A program made the translations under genes and the position numbers. From Planctomycetota bacterium (GTDB lineage Bacteria > Planctomycetota > Planctomycetia > Pirellulales > PLA5), in assembly GCA_003576845.1 (NCBI GenBank), contig QEVJ01000060.1, positions 1 to 32,668 on the forward strand: 32,668 nucleotides of DNA, read 5' to 3'. Below the pieces are notes generated by a model. It had not been told where the DNA came from, made no database searches, and was given only the letters and a program-made list of their open reading frames with translations. This document shows, piece by piece, positions 1-10,201 of this stretch (its first letter is position 1; each line of letters starts with the position of its first letter).

Positions 1-3000
1 ACGTCGAGGTCATCGGCGGCGCGGACGACGACCGCCTGCTCATCGAAGGCCGCGACTCGAACGACATCATTCGCATTACGATCGGCCCGAATGGACAATT
101 GCTCGGCGTGAGCTTCGAAGAACCGAACCCCGGCGGCGCGACGGCCAGCGAAGTGCAGACGATCGTCATGCCCTCGAACGTCACGGGCGGAACGTTCACC
201 CTGGCGTTTCTGGGCGTGACGACCGGACCGATCGCCTTCAATGCCACCGCCGCCGAAGTCGCCGCGGCACTCGCTGCATTGAGCACGGTCGGCGGCGCGG
301 CCAACATCTCGGTGACGAGTGGCAACGCCGCCGGCGGACCCTGGGTCGTCGCGTTCCAAGGAGCGCTGGCCAATCAAGATGTGCTCGACATTCTGCCCGA
401 CGGCGCCAATCTCACGCTCGCCGGCGGCGATGTCATCGTCGCCGAAACGACGCAGGGCAGCGCCACGACCGGCGTCAACGAAGTCCAGCGGATCACCCTC
501 CCGCCGCAGACCACCGGCGGCACGTTTGCCGTCTCGTTCGGCGGCAACACGGCGTCGGGTATTCCCGCCGGCGCCAACAAGGACATCCTGCAAGACGCCC
601 TCGTCGCCGCGGGCATCGCCGGCGGAAACATCCGCGTCACCGGCGGAATCGGCGGCCCGTGGCTCGTCGAGTTCCGCGACAGCGAAGGCGCGAAGGACCA
701 ACCGGCGCTTACCGTCGACGCCAGCGGGCTCACGGGCGGAGTGAGCGGCAACGTCGCGGAAACCACCGCCGCCGCGGCAGAGGTGCAGCAGGTTTCGCTT
801 CCCGCCGGCGTGACCGGCGGGACATTCACGCTCTCGTTCGACGCCGGCGGCGGGGCCGACACGACCGCCCCGTTGCCGCACAATGCCACCGCCGCGCAGG
901 TGCAAGCCGCCCTCGGCGGGCTGACGTCGATCGGTGCAGGCAACGTCAGCGTGACCGGGTCGCCCGGCGGGCCGTGGAACGTGTCGCTCTCGGGGGCTGC
1001 GGCCGCCTCGGCGAACCTCATCGCGGGCAACGCCGCCGCTCTGACCGGCGGAAACGTCGTCAATGCCCTAGAGACGATCCCCCGCAGCGGCAGCAACGAG
1101 CTGCAACAAGTTTCGCTCTCCGCCGCGACGAGCGGCACGTTTCGGCTGACGTTCAACAACGGCGCGATCTCGCGGACCACCGACCCGATCCCGTTCGACG
1201 CGACGCCCGACGAAGTCCGCGCGGCGCTCGCCGCGCTCTCCTCGATCGGAGGCACGTCGAATGTGATGGTCAGCAGCGCCAATCCGGCCGGCGGACCGTG
1301 GCTCGTGGCGTTTCTCGGCAGCTTGTCGTCGACGAACTTCCCGCCGATGACGGTGGACACTTCCGGCCTCAATGCCGGAGCGACCGGCGGCGTCGTGACG
1401 TTCAACAATGGCGCGGCCGCCAACCAGGTGCAGATCGTCGACTTGGGCGGCGCGACCGCCGGACAATTCCGACTGCAATTCGGCGCGCAACAGACCGGTC
1501 CGTTGAACTTCAACGCCTCGGCCGCCGACGTCAAAGCCCAACTCGACACGATCCTGCCCTCGGCCGGCACCGCGGTCCGCGGATCGTCGGGCGGCCGTTT
1601 CTACAGCGAGTTCATCGGGCCCTTCGCCGGCACGGTGCAACCGCTAGTCACCTTCGCCGACGTCAGTCTCTCGGGCGGCGCCGCGCCATCCGTCACCGAG
1701 ACGTTCGGCGTCGGCGAGGTGCAAACGATCGCGACGACTCCGCCGGCGACGAGCGGCACGTTCACGCTCACGTTCAACGGAGAGACGACCGGCCCAATCG
1801 CCTTCGACGCCACGGCGGCCACGGTGCGGACCGCGCTCGCGGCGCTGGCCTCGATCGGCACGCTCGACAACGTTCAAGTTACCAGCCCAAGCGCGGCCGG
1901 CGGACCGTGGGACGTGCGGTTTGCCGGCGAGTTGTCGGGCGCGAACCAGCCGCTCATCGTGGGCAACGGCTCCAACCTGGCCGGCGCATTCGCCGCCGCC
2001 GGTTCAATCGGCGTGGTCGTCGCGAGCCCCGGCGTCAACGAGCGGCAGACGATTTCGCTCCCCGGCGCGACCGGCGGAACGTTCCTGGCGTCGTTTGGCG
2101 GCCAGATCACCGCGCCCATTACGTTCAACGCCGGCAACCTCGCCGCCACGGCGACCAATATCCAGGCGGCGCTGGCGGCATTGCCGTCGGTCGGCGCCGG
2201 CAACGTCGCCGTGGCGAGCCTCGGCGGAAACCAGTTCCGCGTCGAGTTCCAAGGCTCGCTGTCCGCAAGGAACGTCACGTCGATCGGCCTGGGCACGTCG
2301 CTATTGACCGGCAATCTGACCGCCACGGTCGACGAGGTCATCGCCGGCCACGGCACGAACGAAGTGCAGACGCTCACGCTCCCGCCCGGCACGACGGGCG
2401 GCTCGTTCACCGTCTCGTTCGCCGGCAGCGCGACCGCGACCGTGAGTTTCAATGCCTCTGCCGCCGAAGTGCAAACCGCGCTGGAAAGCCTCGGCACGAT
2501 CGGCGTAGGCAACGTCGCCGTCACCAGCAACAACGCCACCGGCGGACCGTGGGTCGTCGAGTTCACCGCCGCGCTCGGAAGCGCAAACCAACCGGCCATC
2601 GTCGCCAACGGTGCGTCGCTGACCGTCACCGGCGGCGCCATCGAGGTCCAGGAAACCACCCCCGGCGCGAACGGGCAGACCAAGGTCCTCGCCTCGACGC
2701 AATTCAAGACCATCGACAGCGTCGAGCTATTCCAGATCGAGGGCGGCGGCGGCGACGACCGCCTGATCGTCGAAGGCGCGATCCAGTTCGCGCAGGGCAT
2801 CTATTTCGACGGCGGCGACGGCAACGACTTCTTGGAGCTAATCTCCCGCGCCACGACGCCGAACTTCGTCCTGCCGATCTTTCCCGACGACACGCAGGCC
2901 GTGATCTCGATGGATGCGCGGTCGTTCCAATTCACGGGTGTCGAAGGCGGAATCATTCTCGACGCCGAGTCGCGGGCCGCCATCGCCACGCTCTCCGGCA

Positions 3001-6000
3001 CCGACGACGGCAATGACATCCGCTTCGCCGGCATCGGCTCGCAGCGGGCCACGTTCGCCCGCGACGCCCAGGTAACGACCACGCTTCGCGGATTTGGCGA
3101 CGGCAGCACGATCAACCTCCGCGGCGAACAGGGCGACGACACGATCTCGGTCGCGCTCAACGGCGTTACGGAGTTCGCGACGATCAACGTCGACGGCGGC
3201 GGACCGGCCGGCGCCGATGCGATCCGTTTCGAGGGCACCGACGGCAACGACGCATTCACGTTCCAACACGCCGCGAACTCCACCGAGGCCGGCCAAACGA
3301 TCGTCGGCAGCACAACGCCGGCGACGATCGACTTCGTCAACTTCTCCGAAATGTCGTTCGTCGGACTCGGCGGGACCGACGGCATCACCGTCAACGCGCC
3401 GCGGGCGGGCAACGACTACGTGCTCGCGTTTCCGGCCCTGGCCAACAACAGCTCGTTCGTCTGGACGACGCTCCGCGAGGACTCCGACCCGCCGGGCCCG
3501 ACGCCGATTCGGCCCGACATCGTCTATCCGCAGGTCCCGCTGTCGAGCATCGAGAACCGCACGTTCAACACCGGCACGGGCGCCGATACGCTCGCGCTCT
3601 TGAGCGACGACGTCCCCGGCGTCAACAGCGAAGCCACCGTCGTCGGCGGCAACAGCATTACGTCCCTGTTCTATTTCGATCACCAGGTGCAGTTCATCCA
3701 CGACGTGGTCGCCGCCGACGCCGTCGTGCTGGAGATGGGCAGCGCCGAAGACCTCATCGACGTCACCCCGGGCGTGGGAATCGACGTGTTCGTCAACACG
3801 GGCGTGGGCAACGACTTCCTCACGTACAACGGCCTGGGCGGCGACGTGTCCGTCGATGCCGCTACGGCAACGATCTCGCAAACCGGGTTGGGCGACGTGA
3901 TCTACAGCGGCGTCGATCACGTCGTGCTCGTCGACGGAGCCAGCCTGTCGATCGCCGGCGGCGACGACGACGATGAGTTCACGTATACGCCGCTCTCGGC
4001 CGACGCGGGCCGCGTGCTGTTGGCCGGCGCGGCGACCGATTTCGCGTTCGGCGAGTTCGCGGCGCTGTTGCTCATCGGCAACGAAGCGGCCGCCGACCGC
4101 GTGACCGTCGAGGGCACGAACGGCCGCGATCAGATCGTGGCTGGCGGCGGCACGCGCACGGTCAGCGTCCGCAATGCCGCCGGCGCGCTGCTGCTGCCGG
4201 TTCAGTTGGATACGTCGATCGAACTGGCGGTGTTCAACGGCCGCGACGGCGACGATACGTTCCTCGTGTTGCCGGAGCCGCTCGCGGGCAATGCCCCGCT
4301 GGCGTTCTTCGTCGACGGCGCGTCGCCCAACGGTTTCGATCGGCTTGTCGTCCAGGACGAAGGGCCCGGCAACGTCGTGCGGCATCATCAAAGCCTCGAT
4401 CAGCAAAGCGGCGCAATCGTCGTCGGGCTTCTGCCGCCGATCGGATACGCCGGCGTCGAGCGGGTCGATATCCTGCCGCTCGATCCCGTCATCGGCGGCG
4501 CCGGCGCGGACGGCATGGGCCGCATCGTCGTGTTCCACTCGGACGAACTCGAGCAGAACGACAGCCGGCCGAACGCGACCGAGTTCGGCGATCTCGAACA
4601 GACCTCGCACAAGCCGAACATCGACCCCGGCGGCGAGACCGACCCGTTCGGCATCGGGCTCGACCTGCCCGGCGACGAAGATTGGTATCGCTTCGTGGCG
4701 ACGACGACCGACACGCTGCGGTTCGGCCTCGTGTTCGAGCCGATCGGCACGCTCTCCAACGGCAATCCCGGTCTGCCCGGCGACGGCCTGCTGCGAATCG
4801 ACGCCTACGACGCGGCCGGCAACCCGATCGCCAAGATCCCCGGCGAAGGCGCGGCCACGCATACGATCGGCGTCGAGACGGGCATGGCATATTTCCTTCG
4901 CGTCCGCGGCCAAACCCCCGAAGCGATCAACGTCTACGACTTCACGATCGAAGACCTCGACAATATCGGCCCACAAGTGACCGACGTTTGCATCACCGAC
5001 AATCCGGCCACGCAGCGGGACGAGTGCGAGTACAACCTGTTCGCCCCTAAGCCGGAGACCGATGGCCCGACGCCGCTGGTCGACCGGCTTACCATCAGCA
5101 TCCGCGACCTGGTGGAGCGGTTCCCCGGTTTCTTGTACCCGGCGCTCGACGTAGCGATCGCGTCGACGCCGGGCCATTACCGCGTCGTCGGCGACGCCAA
5201 CGGCATCATCCCGATCCGTTCGATCACCGTCGTCAACGATCCGGTGGTCGTCGGCCAGGCCGCCACGGCCAGCATCGTGCTCGAGTTCTTCACGCCGCTG
5301 CCCGACGACCGGTTCACGCTGTTCGTTTCCGACTCGATCACCGATCCGACCGGCGTGCAGCTCGACGGCGAATCGAACGCCGCGGAGCCGCAGCCGAATC
5401 CCAACTTCCCCAGCGGCGACGGCGTGCCGGGCGGAGAATTCGTCGCCCGGTTTACCGTCGATAGCCGCCCGGAGATCGGCGTTTGGAGCGCCGGCAGCGT
5501 GTATATCGACACGAACGGCAACAACCGCTGGGATCCGACCAACACCGATTACACGAACCGCGACATCACCTACGTGCTCGGTTTCACGAGCGACAATCTG
5601 TTCGCGGGGAACTTTTCCGCGATCGCGGTGCCGCCGCCCGCTCCTGCGCCCGGCGACGGCGGGCCGCAACCGGCCGGCGGTGCTCCGGCGCCGATCGTCG
5701 CCGATGGCTTCGACAAGCTCGGCGGCTATGGTTTCGCCGGCGGCAGCTATCGCTGGCTAATCGACATCACCAACGACGGCGTGCCCGACATCGTGCATAC
5801 CGAGCCGGCCGCGGTAAACGGCGTTCCGGTGGCGGGCAACTTCGACGGCAATCTCGTCAACGGCGACGAAGTGGCCCTGTTTACGGGCACGAAGTGGCAC
5901 TTCGACACGAACCACGACTATCGCGTCGACGCGCAGCTCGCCACGGCCATGCGCGGCACGCCCGTCGTCGGCGACTTCAACGGCGACGGCTTCGACGACC

Positions 6001-7253
6001 TGGCCACGTGGTCGAACGACGTGTTCTACATCGACCTGTACAACGCGGCGCTGCCCGGCGTGCTGAAGTGGGACGGCGTGGCTGACCTGTCATTCGGCTT
6101 CGGCTTCCCCGGCATTCTCGAAAAGCCCGTGGCGGCCGACATGAACCAGGACGGTTTCGAGGACCTCGGCCTTTGGGTTCCCAACCGCAGCGGCGCAACG
6201 CCCGACACCGACGGCGAATGGTACTTCCTCATTTCGGTCGATCCGGACACCGACCAGCACGTGTCGATCCTCGATCGCATCGAGACCGATCCGACGACGC
6301 AGCAGCCGGTGGTCAAGTTCACGCCGATTCCGTTCGGGCACGATATCCTGGCGCAGTTCGGAGACGAGTTCGCGCTGCCGATCGTGGGCAATTTCGATCC
6401 CCCGGTCGCGCCGTCGCCCATTGAGCCGGCGACTGTGGCCGAAGTGGCGGTCCGCGGCAGCGGCTGGTCGACAACAGCCGCTGCATCGGCGAGTGGCACG
6501 GGCGCGAGCAGCGGCACTGGCTCAGCGGGTGCCACTGGCTCAGCGGGTGCCACTGGCTCAGCCAGTGATGCGGGGGGCTCGCTCGGCGTTCCGCTGGGCA
6601 TGGACGGCTCGACCGAGCATCTGGCGCTCGCCGGCGTCGACCAGTTTGTCGCGCGATACGCCGAAGACGCCGAAGTGCGGTTCGACGACTTGTCGATCGC
6701 GAGCACTGCGGGCACGCCGTATCAGATCGACGCCTTCTCGTACAACCCGGCGACGCGAACGGCGACCTGGACGTTCGACCGGCCGCTCGACGCTGACCGC
6801 GTATTGGTTTCGCTTGCCAACGCGGGCGCGGTCGTGTGGTCGAAGACGCTCGATGTGCTCGCCGGCGACTTCGACGAGAGCGGCGCGGTGGACGCGGCCG
6901 ACGTGGCCGCGGCCGTGGCCGCTGTGTACGGCGGCCAGACGACGCACGCCTCGGCGGCCGACCTCAATCGCGACGGCATCCTGAATCTCCGCGACGTGAT
7001 CGCGCTGCGTAACCGGTTGGGCACATCGCTACCCGCCGCGCCAAGCGCCGCGGCCGGTGCGATCGTGCGCGCCGCCGCCGGCAACCGAGTTTCCGCGCCA
7101 CGCGAAGAGGTTCTCATCGCACGGCGCCGCACCGCTCGGACCGTTGCGGTCGATACGGCAATCGCCGAACTCGGATCGCCGGACACGACGGACACGCTCG
7201 CCGTAAAGGCTCGCCAACGGCGCGTCGCGGTCCGGCACGCGGCCAAGAATTGA
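1..7253 (+). CDS. Giant secreted repeat protein with dockerin domain, 5'-truncated by window edge
   Basis: The frame is open from base 3 and the true start lies upstream; the TTG at 99 is only the first possible start codon inside the window. About 2,416 codons are visible. From about 147 to 2680 there are eight tandem repeats of roughly 100 residues, each opening with E-V-Q or a variant, then GTF-x-L-x-F, a 'FNATAA' segment and 'GGPW-x-V-x-F'. From 2740 to about 4500 the protein is Gly/Asp-rich with RTX-like stretches such as GGDGND. A pre-peptidase C-terminal (PPC)-like domain starts near 4549 (LEQNDSRPNATEF). An Ig-like region, three FG-GAP/VCBS-like motifs (for example GDFNGDGFDDLATW near 5970) and a dockerin type I pair (GDFDESGAVDAADV, then LNRDGILNLRDV, 6860-7020) follow. 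The tail is basic. Family knowledge suggests an extracellular, calcium-binding, surface-attached protein. Ligand and exact role are unknown. I do not recognise a named family for the 100-residue repeat. Confidence 0.9.
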   Translation, partial: VEVIGGADDDRLLIEGRDSNDIIRITIGPNGQLLGVSFEEPNPGGATASEVQTIVMPSNVTGGTFTLAFLGVTTGPIAFNATAAEVAAALAALSTVGGAANISVTSGNAAGGPWVVAFQGALANQDVLDILPDGANLTLAGGDVIVAETTQGSATTGVNEVQRITLPPQTTGGTFAVSFGGNTASGIPAGANKDILQDALVAAGIAGGNIRVTGGIGGPWLVEFRDSEGAKDQPALTVDASGLTGGVSGNVAETTAAAAEVQQVSLPAGVTGGTFTLSFDAGGGADTTAPLPHNATAAQVQAALGGLTSIGAGNVSVTGSPGGPWNVSLSGAAAASANLIAGNAAALTGGNVVNALETIPRSGSNELQQVSLSAATSGTFRLTFNNGAISRTTDPIPFDATPDEVRAALAALSSIGGTSNVMVSSANPAGGPWLVAFLGSLSSTNFPPMTVDTSGLNAGATGGVVTFNNGAAANQVQIVDLGGATAGQFRLQFGAQQTGPLNFNASAADVKAQLDTILPSAGTAVRGSSGGRFYSEFIGPFAGTVQPLVTFADVSLSGGAAPSVTETFGVGEVQTIATTPPATSGTFTLTFNGETTGPIAFDATAATVRTALAALASIGTLDNVQVTSPSAAGGPWDVRFAGELSGANQPLIVGNGSNLAGAFAAAGSIGVVVASPGVNERQTISLPGATGGTFLASFGGQITAPITFNAGNLAATATNIQAALAALPSVGAGNVAVASLGGNQFRVEFQGSLSARNVTSIGLGTSLLTGNLTATVDEVIAGHGTNEVQTLTLPPGTTGGSFTVSFAGSATATVSFNASAAEVQTALESLGTIGVGNVAVTSNNATGGPWVVEFTAALGSANQPAIVANGASLTVTGGAIEVQETTPGANGQTKVLASTQFKTIDSVELFQIEGGGGDDRLIVEGAIQFAQGIYFDGGDGNDFLELISRATTPNFVLPIFPDDTQAVISMDARSFQFTGVEGGIILDAESRAAIATLSGTDDGNDIRFAGIGSQRATFARDAQVTTTLRGFGDGSTINLRGEQGDDTISVALNGVTEFATINVDGGGPAGADAIRFEGTDGNDAFTFQHAANSTEAGQTIVGSTTPATIDFVNFSEMSFVGLGGTDGITVNAPRAGNDYVLAFPALANNSSFVWTTLREDSDPPGPTPIRPDIVYPQVPLSSIENRTFNTGTGADTLALLSDDVPGVNSEATVVGGNSITSLFYFDHQVQFIHDVVAADAVVLEMGSAEDLIDVTPGVGIDVFVNTGVGNDFLTYNGLGGDVSVDAATATISQTGLGDVIYSGVDHVVLVDGASLSIAGGDDDDEFTYTPLSADAGRVLLAGAATDFAFGEFAALLLIGNEAAADRVTVEGTNGRDQIVAGGGTRTVSVRNAAGALLLPVQLDTSIELAVFNGRDGDDTFLVLPEPLAGNAPLAFFVDGASPNGFDRLVVQDEGPGNVVRHHQSLDQQSGAIVVGLLPPIGYAGVERVDILPLDPVIGGAGADGMGRIVVFHSDELEQNDSRPNATEFGDLEQTSHKPNIDPGGETDPFGIGLDLPGDEDWYRFVATTTDTLRFGLVFEPIGTLSNGNPGLPGDGLLRIDAYDAAGNPIAKIPGEGAATHTIGVETGMAYFLRVRGQTPEAINVYDFTIEDLDNIGPQVTDVCITDNPATQRDECEYNLFAPKPETDGPTPLVDRLTISIRDLVERFPGFLYPALDVAIASTPGHYRVVGDANGIIPIRSITVVNDPVVVGQAATASIVLEFFTPLPDDRFTLFVSDSITDPTGVQLDGESNAAEPQPNPNFPSGDGVPGGEFVARFTVDSRPEIGVWSAGSVYIDTNGNNRWDPTNTDYTNRDITYVLGFTSDNLFAGNFSAIAVPPPAPAPGDGGPQPAGGAPAPIVADGFDKLGGYGFAGGSYRWLIDITNDGVPDIVHTEPAAVNGVPVAGNFDGNLVNGDEVALFTGTKWHFDTNHDYRVDAQLATAMRGTPVVGDFNGDGFDDLATWSNDVFYIDLYNAALPGVLKWDGVADLSFGFGFPGILEKPVAADMNQDGFEDLGLWVPNRSGATPDTDGEWYFLISVDPDTDQHVSILDRIETDPTTQQPVVKFTPIPFGHDILAQFGDEFALPIVGNFDPPVAPSPIEPATVAEVAVRGSGWSTTAAASASGTGASSGTGSAGATGSAGATGSASDAGGSLGVPLGMDGSTEHLALAGVDQFVARYAEDAEVRFDDLSIASTAGTPYQIDAFSYNPATRTATWTFDRPLDADRVLVSLANAGAVVWSKTLDVLAGDFDESGAVDAADVAAAVAAVYGGQTTHASAADLNRDGILNLRDVIALRNRLGTSLPAAPSAAAGAIVRAAAGNRVSAPREEVLIARRRTARTVAVDTAIAELGSPDTTDTLAVKARQRRVAVRHAAKN
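6513..6567 (+). repeat. 18-base tandem repeat (3 units) ending in a palindrome, inside the giant gene
   Basis: Three adjacent 18-base units occupy 6513-6530, 6531-6548 and 6549-6566, each close to gccactggctcagcgggt. They encode a low-complexity Gly-Ala-Thr-Gly-Ser linker between the FG-GAP-like region and the dockerin part. The last unit diverges at its end to form a near-perfect palindrome, cactggct-c-agccagtg (6551-6567). Related palindromes occur at 11505-11527 and 26309-26329. Confidence 0.85.
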
Positions 7254-7332
7254 CGGCGTGTTCTCGCTCCCGTTGGCGATCAGGGCGGTTCCGTCTTCGC
7301 CTCGCTCGTGGGCGCCCGCCGGCCGTGCTACC

Positions 7333-9102
7333 ATGAACGGTATGCAACCGGAGCGTCTAGGACCGTATCGCATCGAACGCAAGCTAGGCCGCGGCGGCAT
7401 GGGGACCGTCTTTGCGGGCGTCGACGACCACGGCCATCGCGTGGCGGTCAAGGTGCTTGCGCCGGCGCTCGCTGCGGAGCCGGGCTTTCGCCAGCGGTTC
7501 GATGCCGAGATCGAATCGCTCAAGAAACTGATGCACCCCGGCATCGTGCGGCTCTACGGCTTCGGCGAGCAGGACGATTACATCTTCTATGCGATGGAGT
7601 TCGTCGACGGGCCGAGCCTCGAGGAAGAACTGCGTGCCGGGCGGCGGTTCGATTGGCGCGAAACGGCCGACCTGGCCATTCAGATCGCCCGAGCTTTGCG
7701 GCACGCCCACGACCACGGCGTGATCCATCGCGACCTCAAGCCCGCAAACCTGCTTCTGGCCGACGAGGACCAAATCAAGCTTTCCGACTTCGGCATCGCG
7801 CGGCTGTTCGGACAGCGGCTCACCGGCTCCGGCGGCGTGTTGGGAACGGCCGAGTACATGGCCCCGGAGCAGGCCGAGGGACAGCCCGTCTCGCCGCGGT
7901 GCGATTTGTATAGCCTCGGCTGCGTGATGTACGCGATGCTCACCGGGCAGCCGCCGTTTCGCGCCGATTCGCTTCCGGCGATGCTCGACAAGCACCGCCG
8001 CGAGACGCCCCGGCCGCTCCGCGAGCTGGCCGCCGACGTGCCGGCCGATATGGAGCGGGTCGTCGCGCGGCTCTTGGCGAAATCGCCGGACGAACGCTAC
8101 CCAACGGCTCAGGCCGTGGCCCGCGAACTCGAAATGCTCATCGACCGGTTGACGCTCGGTTCGAGCCGCGCGCAACCGGCCACGCCGCCGGCAAAGGGCG
8201 AGCGGGATGCATCGGCCGAGCATCTTGCGTCGCCACGAGCCGCCCTGGCGGATACCGACGTCGAGTTGCCGCGAAGCGGGGCTCGCGCCAAACACGAGCC
8301 GGCTCCCCTGCATGCGACCGGCGAAATCGGGGCGATCACCGATGCCTCGGCGACGCCGCGGCGGGTGCGATTCGAGACGGTCGGGCGGCCGGACAAAGAG
8401 CGCAATGCCGGAAAGTGGTGGCACATCGCGCTGGCCGCGCTGCCGACGGCCACGATGCTTGCGGCGCTCGTCGCGCTGTTCGTGTATCTGGTCCGCGGGC
8501 CGTCGATCGACGAGCGGTTCGCGGCGATCGAGGAAGCGGCGGCGACCGGCGACCCCGCGGAGTTGGCCGAGAAAGAGTCCGAGATCGACCGGCTGATCGA
8601 CGAGCTCGACGAGGACGATTTGCGGCTCGATGCGCTGCGCGATCATCGCTCGGCGATCGAGCTTTGGCGGATCGAGCGGCGGCTTGCGCGGGGACTGCCG
8701 GCGGCAAAACGCAACGGCGGGCGGACGCCGGTCGAGCGGTTGCTGGCCGATGCGCTGTGGATGGCCGAGCGCGATCCCGAAGAGGCGGCGAAGCTGCTCG
8801 AGACCCTCATTGCGTTGTACGACGCGCCCGAGGATGCGGCCGCGGACAATGGCGACGACTCGCGGCAGGCAGTCGCAATCGCGCGGCGGAACCTGAAGCG
8901 GTTGCGTCCCTTGGTCGAGCGGCAACGGGCCGATCACCGCGCGGTCATCGAGGATTCGCTCGCCCGCGCGGAAAAGCTGCGGGCAAGCAACCCAGCCGCA
9001 GCCCGTCGCATTTTCGAGGCGTTGGTGCGACAATACGGGAACGAACCGTGGGCTGCGCCGTGGATCGAACCCGCGCGGCAAGCGATCGCGGAGATCAAGT
9101 GA
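7333..9102 (+). CDS. Transmembrane Ser/Thr protein kinase (PknB-like)
   Basis: The product is 589 residues from the ATG at 7333; a second ATG lies at 7342, and the frame also opens at a GTG at 7258 but that extension does not look like kinase sequence. The N-terminal half is a complete eukaryotic-type kinase domain. It has the glycine loop GRGGMG (19-24), ATP-binding Lys40 in VAVK, a likely helix-C Glu59, the catalytic loop HRDLKPAN (132-139), DFG (152-154) and the activation-segment end GTAEYMAPEQ. A variable linker follows, then one hydrophobic span at about 363-386, and a charged, helical C-terminal part of about 200 residues that would lie outside the cytoplasm. No PASTA repeats are visible. 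It starts about 80 bases after the giant surface protein gene. Substrate and signal are not evident; phosphorylation of cytoplasmic proteins in response to an envelope signal is inferred from topology. Confidence 0.93.
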   Translation: MNGMQPERLGPYRIERKLGRGGMGTVFAGVDDHGHRVAVKVLAPALAAEPGFRQRFDAEIESLKKLMHPGIVRLYGFGEQDDYIFYAMEFVDGPSLEEELRAGRRFDWRETADLAIQIARALRHAHDHGVIHRDLKPANLLLADEDQIKLSDFGIARLFGQRLTGSGGVLGTAEYMAPEQAEGQPVSPRCDLYSLGCVMYAMLTGQPPFRADSLPAMLDKHRRETPRPLRELAADVPADMERVVARLLAKSPDERYPTAQAVARELEMLIDRLTLGSSRAQPATPPAKGERDASAEHLASPRAALADTDVELPRSGARAKHEPAPLHATGEIGAITDASATPRRVRFETVGRPDKERNAGKWWHIALAALPTATMLAALVALFVYLVRGPSIDERFAAIEEAAATGDPAELAEKESEIDRLIDELDEDDLRLDALRDHRSAIELWRIERRLARGLPAAKRNGGRTPVERLLADALWMAERDPEEAAKLLETLIALYDAPEDAAADNGDDSRQAVAIARRNLKRLRPLVERQRADHRAVIEDSLARAEKLRASNPAAARRIFEALVRQYGNEPWAAPWIEPARQAIAEIK

Positions 9103-9143
9103 CGATCGATCAGAGATGAGCGATGAGTGAAGCGCATCGCTGC

Positions 9144-9191
9144 TGCCCACTGCCCACTTCTCCTGCCCACTTCCCCCCGCCCACTGCCCAC
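9144..9191 (+). repeat. Degenerate 7-base tandem array abutting hemB start
   Basis: Units of the form tgcccac occur at 9144-9150, 9151-9157, 9164-9170 and 9185-9191, with variants ttccccc (9171) and cgcccac (9178); one 6-base spacer breaks phase at 9158. The array stops one base before the hemB ATG at 9193, so the usual Shine-Dalgarno position is pyrimidine-rich repeat. Immediately upstream (9103-9130) is another loosely 7-periodic stretch rich in gatgag. Confidence 0.8.
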
Positions 9192-9192
9192 G

Positions 9193-10197
9193 ATGTCCAC
9201 GCCTAACCTCGGCTTTCCGACGACTCGCCTTCGCCGCTTGCGGTACAACCCCGCCGTGCGGCGACTCGTGCGCGAAACGCAGCTTGCGCCGGGCGATTTC
9301 ATCTTGCCGCTGTTCGTTCGGCCGGGCAAAGGCGAGCGCCGGGAGATCGCCTCGATGCCGGGCCACGCCCAGTTGTCGCCCGACATGATCGCCGCCGAAG
9401 CGGAGGAAGCGGCGAAGCTCGGACTCGGCGGCATCATCCTGTTCGGCATCCCGGAGCATAAAGACGCCCTCGGCAGCGATTCGTATTCCGACGACGGGAT
9501 CGTGCAACACGGCATTCGCGCCGCAAAGGCCGCCGCACCGGACTTGCTCTGCGTGACCGATGTCTGCTTCTGCGAGTACACCGACCACGGGCATTGCGGC
9601 GTGCTCGACCGCTCGACCGGCCGCATGGACGTGAACAACGACGCGACCCTTGAACTGCTGGCCAAGCAAGCGGCCAGCCACGCGCGGGCCGGCGCCGACA
9701 TGATCGCACCGAGCGGCATGATGGACGGCATGGTCGGAGCGATTCGCCGCGGTCTCGACGCCGCCGGGTTCGCCCACGTGCCGATCGTGAGCTATGCCGC
9801 GAAGTACGCGAGTGCCTTCTACGGTCCCTTCCGCGACGCGGCCGAGAGCACGCCGCAAGCCGGCGACCGCCGCGGCTATCAAATGGACGCGGCCGCCGCG
9901 GCCGAGCAGGCGATCCGCGAAGTGCAACTCGATCTCGACGAAGGCGCCGACATCGTCATGGTCAAACCGGCGCTGGCGTATCTCGACGTCATCGCCCGCG
10001 TGCGAGCGGCGTTCCCGGGCGTGCCGCTCGCGGCGTATAACGTCTCCGGCGAATACAGCATGGTTAAGGCCGCGGCGGCAAGAGGCTGGCTCGACGAACG
10101 GGCCGTCGCCCTCGAAATGCTCACAGCCATCAAGCGCGCCGGCGCAGGGATCGTGCTGACGTACTGGGCGAAGGACGTGGCGCGGTGGCTGGCGTAG
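9193..10197 (+). CDS. hemB: Delta-aminolevulinic acid dehydratase (porphobilinogen synthase)
   Basis: This enzyme condenses two 5-aminolevulinate molecules into porphobilinogen, the first common step of tetrapyrrole (haem) synthesis in the cytoplasm. The product is 334 residues, the usual HemB size, from the ATG at 9193. A longer reading from 9127 would translate a simple repeat and was rejected. The protein begins with the typical RLRRLRYNP segment. The zinc-site cysteines are present in [16 protein letters not shown] (Cys125, Cys127, Cys135). The two active-site lysines that form Schiff bases are Lys204 ([15 protein letters not shown]) and Lys258 ([10 protein letters not shown]). The C-terminal [11 protein letters not shown] and LTYWAKD segments are also typical. 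It therefore looks like a functional zinc-type HemB. No other haem genes are adjacent, and there is no recognisable Shine-Dalgarno. Confidence 0.97.
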   Translation: MSTPNLGFPTTRLRRLRYNPAVRRLVRETQLAPGDFILPLFVRPGKGERREIASMPGHAQLSPDMIAAEAEEAAKLGLGGIILFGIPEHKDALGSDSYSDDGIVQHGIRAAKAAAPDLLCVTDVCFCEYTDHGHCGVLDRSTGRMDVNNDATLELLAKQAASHARAGADMIAPSGMMDGMVGAIRRGLDAAGFAHVPIVSYAAKYASAFYGPFRDAAESTPQAGDRRGYQMDAAAAAEQAIREVQLDLDEGADIVMVKPALAYLDVIARVRAAFPGVPLAAYNVSGEYSMVKAAAARGWLDERAVALEMLTAIKRAGAGIVLTYWAKDVARWLA

Positions 10198-10201
10198 TGC
10201 T

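Noticed and set aside
6513-6567. Possible CRISPR array (18-base repeats)
   Set aside because: Units are directly adjacent without spacers and lie inside a coding sequence; no cas gene is present.
9127-9192. N-terminal extension of HemB by 22 residues
   Set aside because: It would translate the tgcccac array; the 334-residue form from 9193 has normal HemB length and start.
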